From Sceloporus undulatus (lineage: Eukaryota > Chordata > Lepidosauria > Squamata > Phrynosomatidae), in the NCBI RefSeq assembly GCF_019175285.1, contig NC_056522.1, forward strand, positions 68,156,089 to 68,220,088: a stretch of 64,000 nucleotides of DNA. The letters run 5' to 3'. The position numbers and the translations under genes were made by a program. Under the pieces are notes generated by a model. It was given only the letters and a program-made list of their open reading frames with translations. It had not been told where the DNA came from and searched no databases. Numbering within the stretch: the stretch's first letter is position 1; each line of letters opens with the position of its first letter. Positions 10,809 to 22,792 of the stretch are shown one piece after another.

Positions 10809-11028
10809 GGGTGCATCTGCACTGTAGAAATAGTGCAGTTTGGCACCACTTTAACTGCCATGGCTCCATCCTACAGAATCTAGGGATTTGTAGCCTTATG
10901 AGGCATCAACACTCTTTGATGGAGAAGGCGAAAGGCCTTGTGACACCACAAACCCCAGGATTCCATAGGATGGAGCAACAGCACTGAAAGTGGTGTCAAA
11001 CTGCATTATTTTTACGGTGTAGACTTAC
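10809..11028. mobile_element. hAT-like palindromic MITE
   Basis: GTGCATCTGCACTGTAGAAA with TTTGGCACCACTTTAACTGC on the left is mirrored by GTGGTGTCAAACTGCATTAT on the right. It belongs to the same family as 10048-10410 and 55207-55450, diverged, with no clear target duplication. Confidence 0.7.
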
Positions 11029-11567
11029 CTTAAGCCTTGCTGCCTTACTTTGTCATCAAACCACCTCATCCGTGGACATTTACAGGAGGTCTACATGTAG
11101 CTCTCCTGTACACTCCCACTAATGGGTCTGTCTTCAGAGAAAATCCATGAAGGAAAAACCGATCACGATGCCTTTGAATTGTGGGCGGAAGGAGACCCCG
11201 GTTTGGAAGTGACTTTCGTGACAAGCGAAAAGGTAGAAAAGGCTGTAGGAGAACACAGGAGGGTTACAAATGGAAGACTGTATTGTCCAGACACCATCAC
11301 CAGCCCCAAATAAGTTTCTGTTGTGATCATACATAAAAGGCTAGTAAGCAGTGATGGTCTGGAGTATAATGGCAGCTTGAAAGGGAGCAGGTGGGTTGCC
11401 AGGGAAAGAAAAAAGAGACAGTGGGGTATACATCTGCCTGATCATAAAATTCCCTTCCCTTGTAGATGGGTTATGGTTATTCTATGGCGTGTACGCCATG
11501 CACACTCAGAAACATGCTCTTCTATTAGCTATATGCACCTGAGATTGATCTAGATCCCAGGATTAAA

Positions 11568-11716
11568 ATCACAGAATCCTAGAGTTGCAGGAGACCACAA
11601 GGGCCATCCAGTCCAACCCCCTGCCATGCAGGAACTCACAGTCAAAGTATCCCCACAGGTGGCCATCCAGCCTCTGTTTAAAGACCTCCAAAGAAGAAGA
11701 CTCCACCACGCTCACT
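11568..11716 (-). mobile_element. CR1 LINE 3' fragment
   Basis: AGAATCCTAGAGTTGCAGGA, GGCCATCCAGTCCAACCCCC and CCTCTGTTTAAAGACCTCCA are CR1 3'-terminal text, in the same orientation as 2706-3711. It lies in GNG4 intron 1. Confidence 0.88.
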
Positions 11717-12779
11717 CTTTAAATTAAAGAGGCTGACTGAAATGAATTTCTTAGTGTTCTCCAGTTTAGAAAAGATGAGAGAGAGGAGGTAGAGATTTCC
11801 TGTAAGAAAGTATGTCAGTGTTGGATATTAATGTACCCTGTACAGTTTACTGGCCAGAATTGCCAAATGCCTTGAGCTCTCCAGCACTTTCTGCCTTTGC
11901 TTGTCTGGTAGTAAGAACTGATATGTTTAGTACTATGAATTCAACAGAAGTAATCTGGAGTCATGCCTGTTAAAAGAGCAGCTCTCTTGTCTACCAAGAT
12001 CATTAGGAAAAATGGTAATCAATGGCTGGAGAGAGTTATTATGTAAAACGGTTTGAAGAATTTCCAGTTTATTAACATAGAGACAGTAGAAATTACATAA
12101 GCAGCCATAAAGGCAATAAACCAGTTTTGATATACATTTTTTCTGGAAATCTTCAGGGGTGTTCAGTATGTGCGAATGCTCATTTAGATTAATCCTAATA
12201 GATTAATTTTAGCAGATATTTTTTGTTTGACTGGCATTATGTTCAAATAAGCCTGGATATTTTGAACTGATAGGCAGCCTGATAGTGGCCCTTTTGTTAG
12301 TTAATGGAACGCAAACAGATGCTTGCACTGCAATAGGTATCATAATGTCTTGTGTGAGAGGAGCAGGGCAGAATAGTCACAACAAAAGCATAATTCTGAG
12401 GAAGAGGAATAACAGAAGGCAATAAGGGTGTGAACACGACTATAGTTTGTACAATGGTGGGGAGAACATGAACAGAAGATGAAGAAACTTGTGACATACA
12501 AAGAAACGGAATGGGTGAGATTCAGACAGTCATATACTCTTTGTGTGCAAAGCATAGCTAACCAGTGGAATTCACTGTTGCAAGATGTGGTAACTGTCAC
12601 CAACTTAAATAACTTTAAATGGCTTTTAGTGACATTGGTGCATGGCTGTCACTAGCTACTAATTGTGATGGCTGCATGCTTTCCCTGAATTAGAGGGAAT
12701 GTGTCATCTGAATATTAGTTGTTGGACAACAATGGAGAGTGTTGTTGTTTGCAGGAAAGGAATACTCAAGTTTTACCAG

Positions 12780-12900
12780 TTTCTTCCTCTGAAATGTAGC
12801 TTACAGCACCTGGTATTTGTTGGCACTCTCCCATCCAAGTGCTAACCAGGGCTGACCCTGCTTAGCTTCCAAAATTAGACTGGATCTGGTGCCTTTAGGC
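12780..12900 (-). mobile_element. 5S-rRNA-derived SINE fragment
   Basis: On the - strand the text GGAAGCTAAGCAGGGTCAGC, CTGGTTAGCACTTGGATGGG and AGAGTGCC is close to the internal promoter region of vertebrate 5S rRNA. It continues into a SINE body (ACCAGGTGCTGTAAGC). This is the 5S-type SINE known from lizards, not a 5S gene: the head and tail of 5S rRNA are missing and bases of the core are changed. Confidence 0.85.
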
Positions 12901-13474
12901 ATTTAGGCTCAATGAAGCAATTATTCCAGCCCACTGGGGTTGCCATGCCTCAGAGTCGTTTTATGGCAAAGAGAAGCCGTGCTTCATTTTCACCTTACTT
13001 TAGAGGGAATAGAATTGATTCTTGTACAGTTCCCCCCCCCCCCCGCCAAAAAAAAATCTTCAGGATCTTTTTGTGGAAAAAGCAGACCCTAATTTGCTGC
13101 TGAAAAGTTCCTGGACAGAAATTGATAATACTTTCTCTTGCAGTTGTTTCTGTGAATCAGTAGAAGACAACGAGTGATGATACAAGTAGAGACACACTGC
13201 AACTCCTTTCTTCCTGCACCACACGTTTTTCACAGTCAGATGCTGCACATGGCCTCTGACTTTGGAGATAGGTGGATGTGTATATATTGGCAGGCCTATT
13301 TAGTCCAAAATAAGAAAAGTCAGGTGAGCACCAAGACAACGATTGAATGTAGTACAGGTATAGCATTCTTTCCACCATCAACTTCCTGCCACTTCCTACA
13401 TTGAAGAAATTTCTCTCAAGTTAATACTCTCATCTTCCATCACGAAAATACACTTTTTTCCTGATTGGTAGCTC

Positions 13475-13590
13475 AGAGGAAGGCTGAGGCATAGCTTCTT
13501 TGAACAAATCTTGCGAAGAAAACCCCATGATAGGTTCATCTTAAGGTCGCCATGGGTCAGAAACAACTTGATGGCACACAGCAAGAAAGC
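13475..13590 (+). mobile_element. BovB-tailed SINE, 3' part
   Basis: GAACAAATCTTGCGAAGAAA, ACCCCATGATAGGTTC, GGTCGCCATGGGTCAGAAAC and a GGCACACAGCAAG tail are the body and tail of the tRNA-derived SINE seen entire at 30013-30250. The tRNA-like head is absent. Confidence 0.8.
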
Positions 13591-13631
13591 TATCTATTGT
13601 GCTGCAATGTCACATGTAACTGACTGTTAAA

Positions 13632-13960
13632 AAGGTAAAGGTAGTCCCTTGACGTGAATGTCTAGTCGTAACTGACTAGGAGGCGGTGCTCATCTCCGCT
13701 ACTAAGCCGAAGAGCCAGCGCTGTCCGAGGACTACTCCAGTGGTTATGTGGCCAGCATGACTGCACCGAACGCTGTTACCTTTCCACCAAAGTGGTACCT
13801 ATTTATCTACCTGCATTTGCATGCTTTTGAACTGCTAGGCCGGCAGAAGCTGGTACTAGTGACAGGAGCTCACCCCATCAAGCAGCACCCGGGCCTCAAA
13901 ATGCCAACCTTCCAATCGTCAGAATTGGTGTCTTAACCACTAAGCCAGTGCATCCCCCTG
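13632..13960 (-). mobile_element. tRNA-type SINE, near full length
   Basis: The block from GGTAAAGGTAGTCCCTTGAC to TCTTAACCACTAAGCCA is shared with 22453-22735 (GTGGTACCTATTTATCTAC, CTTTTGAACTGCTAGG). The right end, inverted, reads TGGCTTAGTGGTTAAGACAC, resembling the A box of a tRNA-derived SINE head, so transcription would run on the - strand. The family name is not certain. Confidence 0.7.
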
Positions 13961-14453
13961 TAACTGCCTGTTACATGTGACATTTGTAAGTGTGTTCTTC
14001 TTGCTCAGATCAAGATGGCAGCTGAAGAAGAGAAGCTATGAGAGGGAGAAATGTGTACATGTGAAATAGTAACATGATATGGACGCACCATTCTCATGCT
14101 GAGAATTCATCTGTTTTCATGGAAAATGAAGGTCTAGGGTTATTATTCTGAGGGAAAGAGCAAAGTGGTCATCTTCAGGGAAGCATTTCTCAGAAAATGA
14201 ACTGATATGTGGAAGATGCACCTTCAGAGACAGATGACTGTTAGTGGTGAAAGACATGGTGACTAGGAAGTGAGAGTGGATGGTTTCTGACAATCATGTT
14301 AGTGGTATGGTTTTTGGTCTTCTTGTGTAAAGACTGATGTAATGTGTGCAGAGAAAGTTTTAGATAGTGTGAGGAAGGAACTGAAAAATATAGTATACAT
14401 TGGCATCAGTGATATCAGTAAATGTAGTCATGAGGTCTTGGGAAAATAATTTC

Positions 14454-14764
14454 GGAGCTGTGCAGCCTGGCATTTTGGGCTGGCTTGGGGGCGGAGTTGG
14501 GGTGTAGCATCTATATGACGCACACCCCAGCTCTGCCCCTAGGGCAGCATGATGCCGCGCTACATGGTGTCACGGTGCTCCTCTGGCGCTGCATACATAT
14601 GACACAGCCCTGAAGGAGCACCGCCTAGCTGCAGCAATGCAGCTATCATGCCCTTTGCAGGGCGTAAAAAGGAACCTCTTTTTGTGGCTCCTTCTTGCGC
14701 CCTGCAAAGGCCAGATTGGGGCCGCAGCGTGCAGTTGTGCCCCAATCTGGCTGTGCACAGCCCC
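14454..14764. mobile_element. GC-rich TIR element with internal palindromes
   Basis: The left end GGAGCTGTGCAGCC is mirrored at the right by GGCTGTGCACAGCCCC. Inside is a hairpin around GCCCTTTGCAGGGCG / GCGCCCTGCAAAGGCC (14650-14709). No coding is supported and the superfamily is undetermined. Confidence 0.6.
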
Positions 14765-14981
14765 TTAGACTGGTAGGTAAGATGTTAGAAGTCCAGTATT
14801 TCCTAAATAGTGTTTTCCAAAAATACTAACTCATCCAAGCTCAGGTCTAGCTAGACATACAGAGCAAAGGAGGAGAGAGAGAGCGAGCGGCAGCCTTCAG
14901 TTGAACCAAAATGGTAGAACCAGACTACTGGCACTAATCATCAACAAGATCATAAGATTTTAAAAGTGTTGTTAGGTGAAA

Positions 14982-15026
14982 GAGGGAGGGAGGGAGGGAG
15001 GGAGGGAGGGAGGGAGGGAGGGAGGG
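14982..15026. repeat. (GGGA)n microsatellite
   Basis: Eleven or so copies of GGGA in a row within GNG4 intron 1. G-rich on the transcribed-sense strand. Confidence 0.95.
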
Positions 15027-16965
15027 GCAAGCAGGTCTGGAGAGCATCCACTTTAGGATGAAATATCCTTTAAGAATGACATTGTAAATTATTCTTCAGA
15101 TAATTTACATCAACAAGGCTCATGTAAATATTTGTGTAAATAAATAAATAATAGCTTAAAAAGAGGCCAAAACTAATTGGAAAATTGTAATGAGCAAAAT
15201 AACATGTACTTCATCTGCAGGGGGACACATCATGTTATATATGATAATGTAACTATGTACAATGTTGATATATAGGTGTATATGCCTGTTTTGTGTGATA
15301 ATGGGAAGCCTCAAAGTGGAAATGAGAGATACTTGATTTGTACTGAAGTAATCTAAATGGAGAGGGCATATCAGAAACTGTTGTGATTATTACTCCTGGA
15401 AATAATATCTATGGAAAACACGGTAAAGAACATAATGGGTTGATACTTCTCTTTGTGAATGATATAGATTCCAATAAACTAGAAAATTTGAGAGAAGAAA
15501 TTCACTGACAGAATCACTAGAGCAATGAATAAATACATACATATATACATATGTACTGGGGTCAAATATCTATAAAGGACAACCTAAGACTGCATTTAGT
15601 GCTGAGGGCTAATTTTCCTTCCTTTATAGTTAGGTCTGGGTCAACCCCTGGTCTGGCTCAATCTCTGACTCTGAAAGCTTGGCACCATTAATTGGATATA
15701 TATTCAGCTACCCCTGCCTCTTCCTCAATACTTGATTGACACATAGCATTGTCAGCAAAGAAAACACTAACAATGAAAGATCCACTAAGAGTATGCTGAT
15801 GTCCAACTTACTCTCAAGGTCTAGCTGTAGCAGTGAAAGTCTATGTCCTTTGGCCGGCCTATCTCACTTTTTCAGGTTTCCTGCAATCCGCTTGGAGGTC
15901 AAAGAGTAAACTTTTGAAACTGCAATTCAGAATCTGATTGAATTGTATTTTATATATTGGAACCCAGCAGAGCGCCCAAACATATTTTTAAATAATTAAA
16001 TAAACTGCAGTGCTTCCTCCCAGCCTATGTCTCCACTTGAAAGGCAAATGTGTGATTCACTGACAACACTGAATCCCCATCCTTCAACAAATCCCTGCAA
16101 AGTTACAGGAACAGATTTAGAAAGGTGTTATTATGACCCTGTCCTGCTTGTGGACTTCCCATAGGCATCTTGGTAGCCACTAGAGAGGGTTTTGGCCAGA
16201 TGTAATCCATTTCTTTCTATGATCTTACAACAGCTCTGTCATTCTCAAAAGCTGTCATGAACGGCTGACATCTATGCTGTGTGACATGGATGGAGAATGT
16301 GTGAGTCCTCCAGGTGTTGCTGGACTGTATCTCCCCTCATTCCTCACTTTTGGTAGTCTGGTTAAGACTGATGAGATCTGTAGTCTAACAACATCTGGAG
16401 ATCCACATGTTCCCCCATTCTTGCTTTATGGCCTTGATCAAACTGATAAATACATTCAGACGCACACACTGAAATTTACATTGCATTATTCTCTCAGCTG
16501 AAGATGTGCAGGGCAGTTCAATAAACATCTAAGCAGGACTAGCATATACTGAGATTAATTAGACCTACTCCAAGTAAGTGTGTGAAAAATTACAAGATAA
16601 CTTGGTAACCTGTCATGATCACTAGGAGTGGCCATGCTAGACAGTCAGGAGCTGCCTTGGACATCTGAACTCAGATATCGTATGTTCTTCTAATGTACCT
16701 CTTAGCTGCATCTTATATCTAGAAATGATAGCATTTTACAAGTATCAATGTGGTGTGTTGCTGTTATCAAACTGGAATTTTAGATGTTCTCTGGGGAAGA
16801 GATTGTAGAGAAACTGTGCCAGTAAGAATTGCATGCTACCAAGGATTATTCTATGACGTGGGTCCAAGCAATAAAATATGGGGAGAAATTCACATATGCT
16901 TTATTTGCCTTTGGTAAACCAGTTTTGTGCAATGCTCTCATTTTTAATGTTCTAGGTAAATAAGA

Positions 16966-17064
16966 ATGAAAGAGGTAATGTCTAATAACAGTACAACGAG
17001 TATATCTCAAGCAAGGAAAGCAGTGGAACAGTTAAAAATGGAGGCATATCTGGACAGGATAAAG
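16966..17064 (+). CDS. GNG4: GNG4 coding exon 1 (residues 1-33)
   Basis: Guanine nucleotide-binding protein gamma-4, which pairs with a G-beta subunit at the inner face of the plasma membrane to form the Gbeta-gamma dimer of heterotrimeric G proteins. The exon encodes [20 protein letters not shown] and [13 protein letters not shown]. From memory it matches human GNG4 except for a few residues (such as V4, Y28, L29 and I32). The [13 protein letters not shown] stretch is the start of the helix that coils with the G-beta N-terminus. The acceptor is TTCTAG at 16950-16955, followed by ten untranslated bases and the ATG. The donor is AAAG|GTAAAT after K33, phase 0, the usual split point of G-gamma genes. 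The next exon lies 11.6 kb downstream. Confidence 0.96.
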
Positions 17065-18016
17065 GTAAATTTAAAGTCATAATTATGTTCACAATATAGC
17101 ACTTCATGACAATACATTAATTTTTATGTGGTTGTTTGCAATTCACCCTTCCTACTAATGGAACAGCTTCTTGTGAAGTGTGGTGTACCATTCATGTCTA
17201 CTAAAATCACAGATTTGAGATGAATTAGATCACACCTAAATTATTCCTTGACAAGCACTGCAGCCACCACTCTCTATGGATAAGGCTGTCTCTGATGGTA
17301 AAGACTATTTTTTCCTTTAAGGCAAGGAAAAGGTACATTATTTCCATTCCCGAAGAGTCAGCAGACTTATTAAACGTCAGCCTTGATGCTTCCTTCTCAG
17401 AATACAATTTATTTTTGCTACATTGAACAAAATAGCATTTGGCGCTCTTTTAAAGTGATGCTGTTCTTTCGATTTCTTGTTGCCATACAAAGAACAGTTA
17501 GCCTGCAGCAGCAAATTAAATGATAGCATAAGCCAAATCAATGACAGCCCAATGTGGTGTTTAAAAACTGACAAACACCTAATCCTACTATTTTCCTTCC
17601 TTACAGAGTCTTTCCTTGGTAGAAACTGAAACTGGGAGAGTTCAATTGTGGCAGAAACAAGTCTCAGAAAACACTACCATGAGCACATATGAACTGAAAA
17701 TGTTAAGCAGAATTTACATGGAGATACGTGATTGCAATTTTAGCCTATTTTTACTTATCCCAAATATTGGCTATGACTGTTCTACAAATTTAAATTAGCT
17801 TTCAAATGAAATGGCCAACTTTACAGTAATTATTACACTTAGACTTTGTTGTTTTCTCATGCTTTTCTTTGCATGAGGTGCTACTAGGGCCTTCCCAAAT
17901 AAGTGTTCTTATGAGTGGATCTATAAACAACTAAGTTGTACCCTTCCATGCAGTGCACTGTAAGAGCTTAAGAGATGTTTACAATTTAATTTTTCAGAAC
18001 TTCATGCTAGATAGTA

Positions 18017-18246
18017 CAGTCAGGCCTCAGTATCAATAGATTTTTTATCCACTGATTCAAGCATTCACTGTTTGAAAATTTTGGAAAAAATGTATGCATT
18101 CCAAATATCAAACCTTGATTTTGCCATTTTATATATGGGGTACCATTTCACTATGCCATTGTGTTTAATGGGACTTGAGCATCCATGGATTTTGTTATCC
18201 ATGGGGGTCCTGGAACCAAAACTTGGTAGATACCAAGGGCGCACTG
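18017..18246. mobile_element. mariner/Tigger-like MITE
   Basis: CAGTCAGGCCTCAGTATC at the left and GATACCAAGGGCGCACTG at the right are inverted repeats, with TA on both sides (18015-18016, 18247-18248). The interior (GGTACCATTTCACTATGCCA, ATCCATGGATTTTG) matches 27836-28064 in the opposite orientation. Confidence 0.85.
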
Positions 18247-18944
18247 TACATAGAGATTAACAGCATAGCTTTAAGATGTCACCTGTCAGTATTATCCCTC
18301 TTTGGGCCACATTTTATTCTTGTGAACTTTGTAAATATTCCATTCTGGCTGACAAATCATGAAAAGAGAACAGTAGGGCCAAATAGGAAGCAAGTTAAGT
18401 ATAATGAGCATAGAGGAGAAGTGAAGAAATTGCATCAGGATTTATATAGCTTCCTGCCCAGATATTATCCTTACCTGATCCAGAAAATGGTCTGAAACTG
18501 AATAATGTACTTCTGATTTTAAAGCTTAACACATCTAGTCCTCTATTCAACTTGGATAGTAGGCCAACTGGGGAGAACATGTAAAACAATGGCTGCATTT
18601 TGATAGTCATGTTTTTGTTTATTAAAGTGAGATATGTTCAGGCCTCTTCCTCATCCACAGAGATTAAACTGACAACTTTTTCATTAGCTATCATTTCATC
18701 TAAACCAGAAAACTATGGTTACCAGCTTTGGAACAAGTCAAGATATTAAACCTACCAAATTTCAAAAGGGACTTAAATATTCTAGTTCATTCCAAGGCTA
18801 GGGACCATAATTTTCCAGTTTGGACCAAGCTGAGAACTATGGTTAGATGCTTCCTGGTTTACTCATATACAAAGACTAACTATGCAAAAGAATAGCAGCT
18901 TCATTTCATACAAAAGAAATTGTAGCATAAGCTTTGGTAGACTT

Positions 18945-19476
18945 GGACGCGTTATAGACCGCCCCTTTGGGGTGGCCTGTAGGCACACCTTTCCCCGCTG
19001 GATCGGGGCCTCAGCAGCCAGACCGGCAGCCGCTGAAGCCCCAATCCGCCGCTTTCCGGGCTGCGGGGAAGCGACAAAAGGCCCCTTCCCTGCAGTCTGG
19101 AAAGGGGTGTCCTTGGGGCTTCAAGCCCCAAGGACACCCCGCGGCGGCGGGGAGAAGGAGAAAGGAGTCATTTGGCCCCTTTCTCCTTTGGTCCGCTGGG
19201 TGCAGCTGTCTGAAGGCTGCACCCAGCGGACCAAACCAGGAAGGAACTCCGAAACGGGGCTCCTTCCGGGATCGCGGAAAGGGTGCCCTAGGCATCCTGC
19301 CGTGACCCCAATACGTCACAACCGCGCCGCCTTGTTTGGAGGCGGCGCAGTCGTCACGTATCGATGGCAGCGGCCGTGTGGAATTGCCGTCACCATTTTG
19401 TGCACGCAGAGCGCGCACTAGGGTTAGGGCGGTGCAGAAGCTCCACACGTACTTTTTAGCCCGTCTGTAACAGGCC
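18945..19476. mobile_element. GC-rich Harbinger-like MITE, long version
   Basis: The ends GGACGCGTTATAGACCGCCC and, inverted, GGCCTGTTACAGACGGGC match the element at 4461-4802, as does the right interior (CACCATTTTGTG, GCACTAGGGTTAGGG, CGTACTTTTTAGCC). The centre has nested GC-rich inverted repeats, for example GGGGCTTCAAGCCCC and GTCCGCTGGGTGCAGC / GCTGCACCCAGCGGAC. Long open frames here are by-products of GC richness. The 3-bp target duplication is not clear. Confidence 0.72.
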
Positions 19477-20445
19477 TTGCTCTACTTCCTTAGAGGGTTT
19501 AATTATAGTTCTTATGGGGAGCCATGAACAGAACAGCTGTTCCATACCCAATGAGATGTAACTGTGTTACATAAATAATAGTCCACAGGATTCATTTTTT
19601 AAAAAATAGAGCTAATAAGAGCAATTGCTATAATACAGAAATGAATACACTATTGTTAAATAGTGAGGGGTTCCATTTAAAAAAGAAAGAAAGTAAGAAA
19701 GGTTAGAGAAATCATTAAAACTATGAGTGGTCGAAGTAATTGTTTAATGTTTGAAGCTACCCTATGGACTTTCAAAACTGCTGTAGATCTGGCTGCCTTC
19801 CTCTTAAGAAACACTGATTTTTAGTAGTACAAGTTTAAGACCACAAACAATTATGTATGCAGCTAATGTCTCTTTTCTTTCTTTCTTTCTCTTTTTCTCT
19901 CTTAAGAAACTGTGAGAGTATTGTTAACTATTTCTGAAACTGTTGTGAGATCAACACTGGCATTAGTGAGATGTTTGTGGATGGGCTCCTTTTAGACACA
20001 AAGCAAAAGCAGAGTGGGTGTTGTTGCAAGAACAGTAATTATGTCTCTCTTGTCATGCAAGGTGACTGTAGTAATTGCAGCATTTTCTCTTGTCACTGAA
20101 TCTTATAATTATAGTGTAACTAACAGGATTATGTTCTAACTTGAGTTGTTTTTCATCACTTCCTTTACTCTGAAATGTAATGATAAAATTCCACAGTTCT
20201 TTAGTTGCCAACTCTCTTTTGAATCACAGATATTTAATACTGTAACTCAAAGTTCTTGATAGTCATTTCATCTTGAGAGGGAGGTGGACCTTCTGACAAT
20301 ATGGATTTACAGTATACAAAAAAGGAGCAGGGAAGGAGAATGTGTGTCAAGTTTTCAATTAAAAATTGAACTGGGATTTGTGAAGGAAATTTCACCCTTC
20401 ACTCCAATGCCTTTCTTTACACTGAATGACTATTTGTCAATTGTG

Positions 20446-20690
20446 AAGTCGAAGGCTTTCATGGCCAACATCCATAGTTTTTTGGAGGGTTTTCGGCCTA
20501 TGTAGCCATGTTCTAGAAGAGTTTATTCCTGACGTTTCACCAGCAACTGTGGATGGCATCTTCAGAGAATGCTCTGAAGATGCCAGCCATTCTCTGAAGA
20601 TGCCAGCCACAGATGCTGGCGAAACGTCAGGAATAAACTCTTATAGAACATGGCCACATAGCCCGAAAAACCCACAAAAAACATTTGTCA
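20446..20690. mobile_element. Penelope-like fragment, head-to-head, with hammerhead-like motifs
   Basis: Two inverted copies of the same ~100-bp sequence meet near 20570. The right copy (+ strand) reads CTGAAGA (20594-20600), GCCAGC (20602-20607), loop, GCTGGC (20615-20620), GAAA (20621-20624), then CGTC (20625-20628). This is the order of a hammerhead ribozyme core with stem II formed. Bases ATTCT before the core can pair with AGGAAT after it as stem I. The left copy shows the same motif on the - strand with changes in stem II. Hammerheads of this minimal kind are known from Penelope-like elements. Confidence 0.6.
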
Positions 20691-20992
20691 ATTATTTGTT
20701 TATCAAATGGAATAACTAAAACTAGGCGTAACTTAGCTGATTTAAATCAACATGCAAACAAGCACTTCCCCCCTCCATGCAGAGAAAGCTGGTCTATTGG
20801 GACAGATGGAGCACTGTTCCTCCAAGTTCAGGCTAACCTCAGCCAGCCTACTTCTGCCTGCCTCCATACATAGAACCATGTGGTATTGTAGCACTTCATT
20901 TCCTACCTGGCCCATGTGCATTGATGGAACAACAAGAACAGTCCTTTAGTCTTGCTTTTGCAGAATTCTGCAGGCAAGTCCTTCCCAACAAA

Positions 20993-21395
20993 GGCCTCAT
21001 TCCCACTACCTTTTAAACCAGATTGTGAATCGGTTTGAACCAGTTCAAACAACCCTGGTTCCCACTTAATTTGAATCGCTGAAGCAATTGCAAGAGGGAG
21101 GCCATGCACTAGACCCATTTTACCTGTGTCGTTTTGACACTGACTTTTTCCACTTTTTTGATAAATCGAATCTGCGCAAGTGTGAACCACGTGCGGATTG
21201 GAATCAATTTAAATTTGCCCTTCATCTGGCTGGAGCGGGTCCATTTTGAATAGATTCATGTCTGAATGTGAGCCATAAGAGGATTATTTTGGAAGGGAAA
21301 AATGCAATTGGGGCAAATGTAGTGGGAACCACACTCCACTGTCGATCCATTGATTCAGATCATACACCGATTTATCTGTAAGTGGGAATGGGGCC
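20993..21395. mobile_element. Palindromic TIR element, possibly Harbinger-like
   Basis: The left end GGCCTCATTCCCACTACC and the inverted right end GGCCCCATTCCCACTTAC match. AAA occurs immediately outside both ends, a possible 3-bp target duplication. The interior is non-coding. Confidence 0.65.
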
Positions 21396-21458
21396 AAAGA
21401 TTCAGGCATACACATAATTTCCACGCACACACACACACCACGCACACACTTCAAGGTA

Positions 21459-21711
21459 CACTGGTGCCTCGGGTTACGAAATTAATTCGTTCCGCCATTC
21501 CTTTCGTAACCCGAAAATTTCGTAACCCGAAACAGTTTTCCGTTAGCACTGGAAAGCCTATAGCTGCACTTTGCAGCATTTGAATTTCGCGCCGAAATGA
21601 ATTTCGTAACCCAAAAAATATTTCGTAACCCGAAACAGTTTTTGACAATCCAACTTTTTCGTATCCCGGAAATTTCGTAACCCGATCATTTCGTATCCCG
21701 AGGCACCAGTG
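21459..21711. mobile_element. mariner-like MITE with internal direct repeats
   Basis: CACTGGTGCCTCGGGTTACG and its inverse CCCGAGGCACCAGTG are flanked by TA (21457-21458, 21712-21713). The interior repeats TTTCGTAACCCGAAA or close variants about seven times in one orientation. Confidence 0.88.
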
Positions 21712-21833
21712 TACAGGAATATCTTCATAACGCTGCAGCAACCTAGCAATCTATGCAGCCCAGGCATTAGCACACTACTGGCCTGAGGCAAAGGCCTCAC
21801 TGCCCATTTGAGTCCCCTCAACTGGAGTATTTT

Positions 21834-21995
21834 AATACCACTGTAACTGTGGTGGCTGCATCATACAGAATCCTGAGATTTGCATTTTGGTGAGGCAGTA
21901 GAGCTCTCCGGCTGAGAATGTTAAACACTACCAAACCCACAAAACCACAGCAATTAAAGTGGGATCAAAATGTTATGATTGTTTAGTGTGAAACA
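21834..21995. mobile_element. Diverged hAT-like palindromic MITE remnant
   Basis: GGTGGCTGCATCATACAGAA, GAGCTCTCCGGCTGAGAATG and AAACCACAGCAATTAAAGTG resemble the core of the family at 10809 and 55207, but the termini are unclear. Confidence 0.4.
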
Positions 21996-22452
21996 GCCTG
22001 GGCATTATCAGTCTTTCCTTCCCATGCCTTGTTGCCACCCCCTTCCCATTGCCATAATATAAAAAGCCAATTTACATGTTTTTATTTTAGTATGACACCT
22101 TGTTCATTTCTCTGTGAATGTAATCAGTGCCTGAAAAATCAGTATGAATATTGATATGACACATTGGTCATACCTCTACAGTAGTAATGGTTGCCTGGAA
22201 AAAAAATGCTCATGTGGGCCTTGTCATTTTGGTGGTTTTTGGGGGAATTTGTACCAAGGAAGATTTATTTATTTGGATTTATATCCCACTTTTCTGTTGG
22301 GATGGAATCCAAGGTGGCTTCCAGATTGGCTTCCAGATGGCTTCTTGTTTAAAACAAAACCATTATTGAACCAGTTAAAATCCATTTAAAACCTAATTAT
22401 TATTAACAGATTAAAATTTACAAAATACAGCACACCACTTCATACATACTGA

Positions 22453-22735
22453 AGGTAAAGGTTTCTTCTTTGACAAGGTTGTCAAGTCATGTCTGACTGT
22501 AGGGGGTGGTGTTCATCTCCGTTACTGAGGTGAAGAGCTAGTGTTGTCAAAGTTGATTCTGTGATCACGTGGGCAGCATGAAGGCACAGAATGCTGTTAC
22601 CTTCCCAACAAAGTGGTACCTATTTATCTACTTGCACTTTTACATGCTTTTGAACTGCTAGGTTGGCAGAAGCTGGGACTAGTGATAGGAACTCACTCCA
22701 TCCCACAGACCTCGGGCCTTGAACTACTGACCTCC
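22453..22735 (-). mobile_element. tRNA-type SINE, second copy
   Basis: Same family and orientation as 13632-13960: AGGTAAAGGTTTCTTC, GTGGTACCTATTTATCTAC, TTTTGAACTGCTAGGTTGGC. The head region is degraded. Confidence 0.7.
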
Positions 22736-22792
22736 CGAGAGATAAACCAGGGAGATAAACCAGGTTTATCACGGAGGTAAACCAAGGAGAGG

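Larger units (their letters stand above)
9918..16955 (+). other. GNG4: GNG4 intron 1 (inferred)
   Basis: About 7 kb between the candidate first exon and the first coding exon. It holds two hAT-type palindromic MITEs (10048, 10809), a CR1 scrap, SINE pieces at 12780-13960, a GC-rich TIR element at 14454-14764 and a (GGGA)n tract at 14982-15026. Sequence from 15030 to 16955 shows nothing I recognise. Further untranslated exons could hide here. Confidence 0.5.

Noticed and set aside
12780-12900. Possible 5S rRNA gene
   Set aside because: Only the internal part resembles 5S rRNA, it is mutated, and it runs into a SINE body.
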